DNA of 64,000 nt, taken from Salinibacterium sp. NG253 (GTDB lineage Bacteria; Actinomycetota; Actinomycetes; Actinomycetales; Microbacteriaceae). The number at the start of each line of letters is the position of its first letter. Positions within the stretch are counted from its first letter, which is position 1. The position numbers were made by a program, and so were the translations under genes. The stretch covers positions 62,001-126,000 of the forward strand of contig NZ_JADYWF010000003.1 in the NCBI RefSeq assembly GCF_015864945.1, in the 5' to 3' direction. Shown piece by piece: positions 39,871 through 47,828 of this stretch. The notes under the pieces were generated by a model. The model did not search any database, had not been told where the DNA came from, and was given only the letters and a program-made list of their open reading frames with translations.

Positions 39871-40842
39871 ATGACCATGACTCCCGACGAAGCCGCATGG
39901 TTCGCGGAAAGCTTCAACCGACTCGTCACGAACGTCGAACAAGTTCTCCTCGGAAAGACGTTTGTAGTGCGACTCGGCTTCACCGCCCTACTGAGCGAAG
40001 GACACCTACTCCTTGAGGACTACCCGGGAACGGGAAAGACCTCCTTTGCTCGCGCCATCGCACAGAGTGTTTCGGGAACGACAAACCGCATCCAGTTCAC
40101 GCCCGACCTTCTGCCGGGTGACATCACCGGTGTCAGCATTTTTGATCAGCGCGATAACGAGTTCGAGTTTCATGCTGGACCCATTTTTTCCAATATCGTT
40201 CTCGCGGATGAGATCAACCGGGCGAGCCCCAAAACTCAAGCAGCCCTTCTCGAAGTGATGGAAGAGGGGCAAGTCACCGTCGACGGAGTCACGCACCCTG
40301 TAGGCGCCCCGTTCATGGTGATCGCCACCCAGAACCCCATCGAGCAGGCAGGAACATACCGCTTGCCCGAAGCTCAGCTTGACCGTTTCTTGATGAAGGC
40401 TTCCATCGGCTACCCCGACCGTGCGTCCACACTGCGCATCTTGGATGGCGCCGGCGTTGCTGCACACTCGACCGCGATCGAGCCCGTCGTGAGCGCGGAA
40501 CTTGTTGTCGAAATGGCGCAACTCGCGCGCACCGTGCACGTTGATCCAACCATCAACGACTACGTAAGCCGTCTGGTCGAAGCGACCCGAAGTGCTGCCG
40601 AAGTGCGACTCGGTGTGAGTGTGCGCGGTGCGTTGGCGCTGATCCGGGCAGCTAAGACGCTCGCAGCATCCAATGGTCGTCACTACGTCGTGCCGGATGA
40701 CGTCAAGGCTCTTGCCGAATCAGTTCTCGCTCATCGTCTCGTGATCGATGCCGAGGCCGAATTCGAGGGAGTCACTGCCTCAAGCGTGATCGCTCAGATC
40801 TTGATCGAGAACCCTCCGCCCACAGAACGGCAAGCCGTGTGA
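39871..40842 (+). CDS. MoxR-family AAA+ ATPase
   Basis: 323 residues. Walker A EDYPGTGKTS (about 49-58), Walker B and downstream ILADEINRASPKTQAALLE, sensor-1 ATQNP and the arginine-rich lid SVRGALALIRAAK. MoxR ATPases act as chaperones that insert cofactors or mature partner proteins, often with DUF58/VWA partners. Here the DUF58 gene overlaps it by 4 nt (GTGA), and a transglutaminase-like gene comes next, the usual MoxR-DUF58-TGase triad. ATG 9 nt after the surface protein gene, with AGAGGTG as ribosome site. Confidence 0.95.
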   Translation: MTMTPDEAAWFAESFNRLVTNVEQVLLGKTFVVRLGFTALLSEGHLLLEDYPGTGKTSFARAIAQSVSGTTNRIQFTPDLLPGDITGVSIFDQRDNEFEFHAGPIFSNIVLADEINRASPKTQAALLEVMEEGQVTVDGVTHPVGAPFMVIATQNPIEQAGTYRLPEAQLDRFLMKASIGYPDRASTLRILDGAGVAAHSTAIEPVVSAELVVEMAQLARTVHVDPTINDYVSRLVEATRSAAEVRLGVSVRGALALIRAAKTLAASNGRHYVVPDDVKALAESVLAHRLVIDAEAEFEGVTASSVIAQILIENPPPTERQAV

Positions 40843-42269
40843 GTTCAATTCTCAACCGCTCGGCGAAAGGGCAGCCACAATTCACCGCGCCGGAACAATC
40901 GAGTCCGAGCGGTGAAAAGTCGCGCTCGGATGCGGACTTTCCCACCGCTATTCGCGGTCTAGACAACGCGCGAACACGAATTGTTGGCTACCGTACGGGG
41001 TTTCTTGCTGACCTGATTGTCGGGCTTGTACGGTTTGCGGTGCTCGCGCGAGCTACTTTCTCCCGGTACGCCAAGCGCATCACGGCCGTGGTCACCCCGG
41101 TCGGCTGGGTAGTTCTTCTGCTCGTGCCGGTCACGCTCACTGTGGGGTACACGATCGCATGGCAAGAGTTAGTCGTCGTGGGGTTCGCCCTCGCTGCGAT
41201 TGCGCTGATGGCCGCGATTTATCTCTTTGGGCGCAGCCAGCTGACGATCAGTCTGCATGTCGGGCACCATCGCGTTGTCGTTGGAGAGAACGCAAGTGGT
41301 GAGGTGCGAGGCGAGAACGAGGGCAAGCGTCGGAGCCTCGGTGTTGTTGCTGAGATTCCTATCGCAGCGACCTATGCTGAAGCGGTGTTGCCGAGTCTGC
41401 GTCCTGGCGCTGCGGCGACACACGAATTTCCGATCCCCACTCATCGACGTGGAGTAATCACAGTCGGGCCCGTGCGCACCGTGCGTGCTGACCCGGTGGG
41501 ACTCGTGCGCCGCGAGTTGGTGTGGACTGAATCTGCCGAAGTTTTCGTACACCCGCGCACCATCAGCATCCCGAGTGTGAGCACGGGGCTTATTCGCGAC
41601 TTGGAAGGCAACCCCACCAAAGACCTCGCGAACAACGACATTTCGTTTCACGCGCTGCGGGAGTACGTGCGTGGTGACGAGCGACGCAACATCCATTGGA
41701 AAACTACTGCTCGCACCGGCCGCTACATGGTGCGCCAGTTTGAAGAGACTCGACGAAGCCACCTCGTGATTGCGTTGAGCTTGGCTACCACCGACTATGC
41801 GAATGATTACGAGTTCGAAATGGCGGTGAGTGTTGCCGGTTCGCTCGGTGCTCAGGCGATCCGTGATGCCCGCACGGTAACAGTCGTGGCGAGTGAGCAA
41901 ACACCCCAGTTTGCGAAGCGAAAGATTTTTGCAGTGCGGGCGCTATCGACGCTCACCGGAACCCGTTTGCTGGATGACCTCACGCGCGTTCAGCGTGCCG
42001 ACACGGCACTGCGCCTCATCGATGTCGCGCGCGTCACCTCCGAACAGACCAGTGGAGTTTCTGTTGCGTTCTTGATTTGTGGGTCGACTGTGACTTCGCA
42101 GCAGTTGCGGGCGGCGTCTACCAAGTTTGCGACGAATGTCGAAGTGGTAGCGATCGTGTGCGACCCAGAAGCGGTCCCGGGGCTCCGGCGGGTTTCTGGC
42201 CTCAGCGTGCTCACCATTGGGTACCTTGAAGAGCTGAAGAGAGCCCTCGCGAGATCGGCGGGTGCATGA
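40839..42269 (+). CDS. DUF58-domain membrane protein
   Basis: 476 residues. Two membrane helices (about 85-135) lie near the N-terminus. The DUF58 signature is REYVRGDERRNIHWKTTARTGRYMVRQFEE (about 272-300; only its ends are diagnostic), followed by a VWA-like fold without a clear metal site. DUF58 proteins work with MoxR ATPases in envelope processes. GTG start overlapping moxR; its own stop overlaps the next ATG. Confidence 0.92.
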   Translation: MSSILNRSAKGQPQFTAPEQSSPSGEKSRSDADFPTAIRGLDNARTRIVGYRTGFLADLIVGLVRFAVLARATFSRYAKRITAVVTPVGWVVLLLVPVTLTVGYTIAWQELVVVGFALAAIALMAAIYLFGRSQLTISLHVGHHRVVVGENASGEVRGENEGKRRSLGVVAEIPIAATYAEAVLPSLRPGAAATHEFPIPTHRRGVITVGPVRTVRADPVGLVRRELVWTESAEVFVHPRTISIPSVSTGLIRDLEGNPTKDLANNDISFHALREYVRGDERRNIHWKTTARTGRYMVRQFEETRRSHLVIALSLATTDYANDYEFEMAVSVAGSLGAQAIRDARTVTVVASEQTPQFAKRKIFAVRALSTLTGTRLLDDLTRVQRADTALRLIDVARVTSEQTSGVSVAFLICGSTVTSQQLRAASTKFATNVEVVAIVCDPEAVPGLRRVSGLSVLTIGYLEELKRALARSAGA

Positions 42270-44557
42270 CCGCCCCCGTTACTCGATCTTTCGTTGTCGT
42301 CTCCGGAGCTCTGCTCTGGCTTACAGTCGCGCTGGCTTCGGCAGCGCTCTGGCCGATCTATCGCACGACAGATCTCACCATATTGATCGTTGCCGGAGTC
42401 CTCGCAGGCTCAATAGTCGCGCTTGCTTCGCTCTGGCGCCGCTGGTCATTCCTGACAACGTCGATAGTCGCAGTAATCATGTTCGTGGTCATCGGCGTTC
42501 CTGTGGCTGTCCCATCGGAGACGCAATGGGGAGTAGTTCCGACGCTGGAAGGTCTGAGCGACCTTGTGCTTGGCGTTGCGCTCGGCTGGAAACAGTTGCT
42601 GACCATCTCGCTGCCGGTCGGAAACTATCAAGCTCTTCTCGTTCCTGCTCTCGTCCTCGTCTTCTTCGGCACTGTGATTTCGCTGAGCATCGCATTCCGC
42701 ACGGCGGTCGCAGAGTTGTCTGTCGTGCCGTCGATCATCATTTTTGTCATGGCGATCGCGTTGGGCCCGACCTACCCCGACCAGCCCGTTCCTCTCGCTC
42801 TCGCCCTTCTGATTGTGATTGCGCTCGCCATGGTGTGGTTCCGGTGGCGCCGGCGTCGAGACACCGTCAATGCGCTTGAAGCGGCAATGGACGCGCCCGG
42901 AGTTGCGCGACGCAAACGCGAGTTTGGGTTCGCGGGTGTGCGCACCATGATCAGTGCTGTGGTCATTTTGGCTATTGCCTCGGGAGTCGCGCTGGTGGCG
43001 GTGAACCTCGCGCCACCGACCAACAATCGAGCAGTGCTGCGGACGGCGATTGTGGAACCATTCGATCCCCGCGACTATGTGAGCCCGCTTTCCGGATTCC
43101 GTCGCTACTGGCAGCCGAGCACCGCGAACTCTGTGTTATTTGAAGTTTCAGGCGTTCCACTGGGTACCCGAGTGAGACTCGCGACACTCGATAGCTACAA
43201 CGGTGTTGTGTATGCGGTCGGTAGCGGACGCGTGTCGAGCGCATCAGGTTCGTTCTCTCGTGTGCCATCTCGTTTTGACCAGTCTGAAGTTGACGGTGAT
43301 CAAGTCGACCTGACCATCACGATTGCCGGCTATGAGGGTGTCTGGCTCCCCACTGTCGGACTGTTCGAGCAAGTCGACTTTTCGGGGTCGCGCGCGGCGG
43401 ATCTTCGCGATTCTTTCTACTACAACAAAATCTCCGGGACAGCCGCCGTCGTTGGCGGTCTCGAAAGTGGCGACACCTACACCTTTGAGGGCGTTATTCC
43501 TGTGCAGCCGAGTGCCGAAGAGCTCAGTGCTCTCACTCCCGGTCTCGCAGAGGTTCCGCCCGTTCAAGACTCCCCAGAGGAGCTCACTGAGCGACTCGAC
43601 CAATACGTTCGCGGCGTCACGACGCCGGGGGAGCGCCTCGCGGCGATGCTCGATGGGCTCGCCGCCGACGGCTACATCAGCCACGGGGTTGGCGTTGACG
43701 AGCCCGCCAGCCGGTCCGGCCACTCTGCTGATCGCATCGCAGAACTGTTCACAGCGCCCCGCATGATTGGCGATGGCGAGCAGTATGCGGTTGCGGCGTC
43801 CATGATGGCGAATGAACTGGGCTTCCCGACCCGCGTGGTTCTCGGATTCATCACCTCAGATCCTCAAATTCGAGGCGACGATGTCTCTGCGTGGATCGAA
43901 GTAAACACCGCAGAGTATGGATGGGTGACGATCGACCCCAACCCGCCGCTGCGGGAAATCCCGGAAGAGAATCCCGACGATATCGCGCAGGTTGCGCGAC
44001 CCCAAACTGTGGTTCAGCCGCCCGAAATCGAGTCGGACACGACCAACCGTCAGTCGAATCCTGACAGTGAGCAAGCGCTGCAGCCTGACCTCGACCCCGT
44101 ACTCCAGGCGGTTCTTGCCGTGTTGCGCGTTGCGGGCTGGTCGCTGCTGGTGCTCGTGGTACTCGCGGCGCCATTCCTGCTCATTATTGCTGCCAAGGTG
44201 CGGCGTCGACAGCTGCGAAAGCGCGCCGACTCGACGGTGGAACAGATCAGTGGTGGATGGCAGGAATTCGAAGATTCGCTGATCGACCACGGCTATTCAC
44301 CGCCTCTTTCGGGAACGCGAACAGAAGTTGCTGCTGTAATGGCGACTCCGGATGCTCGCACACTCGCTGAGCACGCTGACCGTGCCATTTTCTCCGGTGC
44401 TGAACCGGAAACTGTTGAAGCCGATGCGTTCTGGACGAACGTGACGGAACTGGAAACTCAACTCAATACTGGACTGTCGCGCTGGGCGCGGTTCAAGACC
44501 AAAATATCGCTGCGATCGCTCGGTGGTTATAGTGTCACAAGTCTGTTTAAGCGATAG
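42266..44557 (+). CDS. TgpA-like membrane protein with degenerate transglutaminase domain
   Basis: 763 residues. About six helices in the first ~200 and one near 620 flank an extracytoplasmic region, the TgpA layout. The transglutaminase core aligns by [31 protein letters not shown] and [11 protein letters not shown]. The family has Cys in GDCEQ and His in HAWVEV. Here Gly504 and Ser541 stand in those places; only Asp557 of the triad remains. It is therefore expected to be catalytically dead and to act as a binding scaffold. ATG overlaps the DUF58 stop by 4 nt. The Gly and Ser codons sit in well-conserved context, so a sequencing error is unlikely. Confidence 0.9.
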   Translation: MTAPVTRSFVVVSGALLWLTVALASAALWPIYRTTDLTILIVAGVLAGSIVALASLWRRWSFLTTSIVAVIMFVVIGVPVAVPSETQWGVVPTLEGLSDLVLGVALGWKQLLTISLPVGNYQALLVPALVLVFFGTVISLSIAFRTAVAELSVVPSIIIFVMAIALGPTYPDQPVPLALALLIVIALAMVWFRWRRRRDTVNALEAAMDAPGVARRKREFGFAGVRTMISAVVILAIASGVALVAVNLAPPTNNRAVLRTAIVEPFDPRDYVSPLSGFRRYWQPSTANSVLFEVSGVPLGTRVRLATLDSYNGVVYAVGSGRVSSASGSFSRVPSRFDQSEVDGDQVDLTITIAGYEGVWLPTVGLFEQVDFSGSRAADLRDSFYYNKISGTAAVVGGLESGDTYTFEGVIPVQPSAEELSALTPGLAEVPPVQDSPEELTERLDQYVRGVTTPGERLAAMLDGLAADGYISHGVGVDEPASRSGHSADRIAELFTAPRMIGDGEQYAVAASMMANELGFPTRVVLGFITSDPQIRGDDVSAWIEVNTAEYGWVTIDPNPPLREIPEENPDDIAQVARPQTVVQPPEIESDTTNRQSNPDSEQALQPDLDPVLQAVLAVLRVAGWSLLVLVVLAAPFLLIIAAKVRRRQLRKRADSTVEQISGGWQEFEDSLIDHGYSPPLSGTRTEVAAVMATPDARTLAEHADRAIFSGAEPETVEADAFWTNVTELETQLNTGLSRWARFKTKISLRSLGGYSVTSLFKR

Positions 44558-44567
44558 AGGACTACCC

Positions 44568-47500
44568 GTGAATTGCTCTTTCTGCGCGACGCAACTGCCC
44601 GCCGATGCCGTCTACTGTGCTGAGTGTGGACGGCCTGCGATGTCTCGTCGCGCCCGCAGGGGTGCTGCCGTAAATGGTGCAGCTCCTGCTGCTGCCGTCG
44701 TCACTGAGCGTTCAGACCGCGTCAACGACGAAGCACCGGACAATCTGCGTCGCCGCCGCAATCGTGGCTCTGCCGCGGCTACGACTGCGAGTGGGTCCGC
44801 TCCGGCCGTAACGACAACCGCTCACGAGCATGCTGAAGAGGTGGCGGCTGTGCAGAACCCGGTCGCGACATCCGACGTTGTGGATGCTCCTGCTTCCACG
44901 ACCACGGGGCGGGATCCTGAGCGTGCCGAGAGTCTTCTCGAGGCCGCGCCCGTTGCTGAGATTCACACGGATGATGCGGAGCTTCCTGCAGCACTTCGTG
45001 ACGCCCTCGAGTCGGCACCGGATGTGCTGGCAGATGGCGCCCGAACGCTGCGGTTGGGTGAACCGCTTGTGTTGTCAGCTGCCGCTGATGTAGTTCGTGC
45101 CGATTCTGAGGCTGCGAGCGAGGCGGAGACGGAGGAATCGGGCGTCGCTGACATCGCTGCTTCTGAGATCCCCAGCGATGCGGCGTCGACTGTCGATGCT
45201 GGGGAACAGGATCGCCCTCTTCCGTTTGACGAAGATGGCCCGTACGACGAGGTGCTTCCATTTGACGAAGATGGTCCCTACGACGAGGTCGCGAATCCCG
45301 CGCTTCTCACTTTCGACCAGAACCTTCTGGTTGTGTCGGCCCCTGGGCCGGAGATCGCCCCGGCCTTCGAAGCGGAAGCTGAGCCTGCAACGGAGCCTGA
45401 GCCTGAGCCTGAGCCCGAGCCCGAGCCTGAGCTTGCGGCAGCCGACGAACCTGAGCTTGCGGTAGCCGACGAGGTTGAGCCCGTCGCCGCTGCGGACGAG
45501 CCCGAGCCCGCGGTCACGCTCAGCGCTGACGGTGAAGGTGTTGCAGGCGCCGATGCCGCGACCGAAGAGTCGCTTGGCGAAACGAACGAGAGCTGGCGGG
45601 GTATGCCAGCACCGACCCTAGAAGAATCCATTCCGCTTTCGAACGGTGCGGAGTTCTTCTCGCTCGCAGTTGATGAGGTCGAGATTGTGAACGCGCCAGC
45701 GGTAGCAGTGCGCGAAGTCGTTGAGCCGAATGTAGATGCGGATGCTGGGGATACTAACTCCGCCATCGACGCTCACGAGTCTGATGCTAATGCGGCCGTT
45801 GACGAGCCCGAAGCTCCCGTCGAGCTTGCGACTGCGACACCAGTTGAGCTCGAATCCGAACAGACCGACGAAGCTCTCGCCGAAGCCACGGACGAGTCCC
45901 CGGCCCACCTGGAGTCTCAGCCTGATGCTGATGCTGATGCTGATGCTGATGCTGATGCTGATGCTGATGCTGATGACGTGACGACAGCAAAGACCCCCAA
46001 TGTCGCGCCCGAGTTCGAAGAGCCTGAAACTGTCGCAGATTCTGAAGTAGAGAACGTCGATGTTATGAATGGCGATTCTGAGCCAGAAACTGCGCCGGAG
46101 TCAGACGTCGAGGCACTAGTTGAGCCTGAGCAGGAGACGGAGACGGAGACGGAGACGGAGACGGAGCCGGAACCGGAGCCGGAACCCGAGCCGGAGCCGG
46201 AGCCGGAACCGGAACCCGAACCCGAATCTGAGCCTGAGCCTGAGCCGCTTGTAGAACCCGAGCCGCTCGTGGAACCGGCGCCGCTCTCACGGTCGGCTTT
46301 CGAGCCCGATCTGAGCAAGTTGGGACGGCCAGATATCGTCGACGAGGAGCCAGCGCCACTGCGGGTGAAGCCCGTGCGCCGACTCGGAGAAGAACCACTC
46401 TTCACGACCGCGGACCGCTTGCGTGCATCCGCCTTCGCCCCAGTCGCCTCCGAACGTGTCGATGGCCAGCCAGCGCCCGCAGTTATGGCGGCGCCGGAAG
46501 AATCAGCTGCAACGGCGTCGGGCACAGAACCCCACGCCGCCGGCGATCATGGCACCCAACCGCGTAGTGAAGTCGCTGCGGTGGTAGCGGCCGTCGAAAC
46601 ACAACTTAAGGGTGACGAAGCCGGGCAGTCAGCCGAACCAACTGACTCAGCCATCGAGACGTGCCAGCAGTGCGGCACAGTGTTGGCTGAATCCGATATC
46701 TTCTGCGGTTCCTGTGGCTTTGTGCGCCACGGCGTAGGACCGGGTGCTCGCGTCGTAGCCCCCGCACGCGCCGCCATCGTGCACGAAACCTCTGCCGCCG
46801 ACGAAGGCACACCCGCGGTGTCAGATGCGATCGACGACGGTGCCCCTGCAATCGATGAAGCTCCAATCATCTCCACCGTCGAATCGTCGGCAGAATCCAC
46901 CGCGAACGATGAAGCTCCGAACGACGTGAACATGGAGTCGGAGATGCCTGCGGCGATCGAAGAAGCAACACCGGCCGCATCAGAATCACCCGCGCCATCA
47001 GAGTCGATAGAAGACCCGGTTGCTGAGCATGTCGTCGCTATCGATGAGCACTTCTCCGCTGAAGCAGTCGAGCCTGACGCTCCCGAAATCATGACCGAAC
47101 CGGAGCCGTTGCTCGAACCAGAGCCGCAGTATTCAGCAGCGCGCGATCTGGTAGCAGCGCCGGATCTTGAGCCTGAGGCCGAGCATGACGACGCTGGTGA
47201 GGCCGCTGCCGCGCTCTCCACAGGCTCGAAGCCATTCTCTGTGCTTGCGCCGCCGCCGAAGTCCCACCAACGTGTCGAACTTCCCATCTCACCGCCGGTT
47301 CCACTGGCAGCCATTGGTGCTGATGACGAAGACATCGAAGATACGCGCATCGTGGAGCGCAGCGTCACTGGAACCCGGTTTGTGCTCCAATTCAGCACAG
47401 GGGACAGCGTGATCGTGACCGGAAACGGCCTCGTCGGTCGTAACCCGATCCCGGAACCCTCAGAAAAGTTCGACATCGTCGTACCGATCACTGACCCCAG

Positions 47501-47696
47501 CAAATCAGTGTCCAAGACTCACTTGGAGTTTGGGCAGATGAGTGGAGTGTTCTGGATCAGCGACCGGTATTCCGGCAACGGATCGATCGTGCGCGAACCA
47601 GGCGGCGAGCCCAAGCGCTGCGAGCCTGGGAAGAGGTATCGCGTCGTCCGCGGAACGCGAGTTGAAATTGGGGAACAGTTCTTCATAGTGAGCTAG
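44568..47696 (+). CDS. Zinc-ribbon / acidic low-complexity / FHA protein
   Basis: 1042 residues from GTG at 44568. An N-terminal zinc ribbon has C3, C6, C17, C20. A second one (C699, C702, C713, C716) sits in the middle. Between and after them lies a very acidic, Ala/Glu/Pro-rich, probably disordered linker with runs of Glu-Pro, Asp-Ala and Glu-Thr dipeptides. Residues ~935-1040 form an FHA domain ([28 protein letters not shown]), which binds phosphothreonine. No membrane helix. It may tether the phosphorylated kinase or the first FHA partner to the ATPase encoded next. An upstream in-frame ATG (44523) lies inside the TgpA-like gene. Confidence 0.87.
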   Translation: MNCSFCATQLPADAVYCAECGRPAMSRRARRGAAVNGAAPAAAVVTERSDRVNDEAPDNLRRRRNRGSAAATTASGSAPAVTTTAHEHAEEVAAVQNPVATSDVVDAPASTTTGRDPERAESLLEAAPVAEIHTDDAELPAALRDALESAPDVLADGARTLRLGEPLVLSAAADVVRADSEAASEAETEESGVADIAASEIPSDAASTVDAGEQDRPLPFDEDGPYDEVLPFDEDGPYDEVANPALLTFDQNLLVVSAPGPEIAPAFEAEAEPATEPEPEPEPEPEPELAAADEPELAVADEVEPVAAADEPEPAVTLSADGEGVAGADAATEESLGETNESWRGMPAPTLEESIPLSNGAEFFSLAVDEVEIVNAPAVAVREVVEPNVDADAGDTNSAIDAHESDANAAVDEPEAPVELATATPVELESEQTDEALAEATDESPAHLESQPDADADADADADADADADDVTTAKTPNVAPEFEEPETVADSEVENVDVMNGDSEPETAPESDVEALVEPEQETETETETETEPEPEPEPEPEPEPEPEPEPESEPEPEPLVEPEPLVEPAPLSRSAFEPDLSKLGRPDIVDEEPAPLRVKPVRRLGEEPLFTTADRLRASAFAPVASERVDGQPAPAVMAAPEESAATASGTEPHAAGDHGTQPRSEVAAVVAAVETQLKGDEAGQSAEPTDSAIETCQQCGTVLAESDIFCGSCGFVRHGVGPGARVVAPARAAIVHETSAADEGTPAVSDAIDDGAPAIDEAPIISTVESSAESTANDEAPNDVNMESEMPAAIEEATPAASESPAPSESIEDPVAEHVVAIDEHFSAEAVEPDAPEIMTEPEPLLEPEPQYSAARDLVAAPDLEPEAEHDDAGEAAAALSTGSKPFSVLAPPPKSHQRVELPISPPVPLAAIGADDEDIEDTRIVERSVTGTRFVLQFSTGDSVIVTGNGLVGRNPIPEPSEKFDIVVPITDPSKSVSKTHLEFGQMSGVFWISDRYSGNGSIVREPGGEPKRCEPGKRYRVVRGTRVEIGEQFFIVS
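45924..45971 (+). repeat. (GATGCT)8 hexanucleotide microsatellite
   Basis: Eight perfect tandem copies of GATGCT within the linker of the zinc-ribbon/FHA gene encode an (Asp-Ala)8 run. Slippage would change length by two residues per unit without breaking the frame. Confidence 0.95.
46134..46163 (+). repeat. (GAGACG)5 hexanucleotide microsatellite
   Basis: Five perfect tandem copies of GAGACG encode (Glu-Thr)5 and run straight into a degenerate GAGCCG-type array encoding a Glu-Pro run, similar to one near 45398-45429. Confidence 0.9.
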
Positions 47697-47828
47697 TGGT
47701 CTGCGGCATCCGATGTTCAGCGCGTTGTGATTGCCGCATCCGCCCCTACACAGCGCACGTTGAGTGGCGCTCTCCACGGACGTGAGCGCGCTCAACGCAG
47801 CGCGAGCCAGCCCTGCTGGAGTAGGGAT

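Noticed and set aside
45924-46260. Repeat arrays considered as CRISPR
   Set aside because: The units are 6 nt, contiguous and coding, with no spacers.
47727-47828. Upstream GTG start for the EccC-like ATPase
   Set aside because: The extra 34 residues are Arg/Ser/Gln-rich without similarity to EccC. The GTG at 47829 has a better ribosome site.
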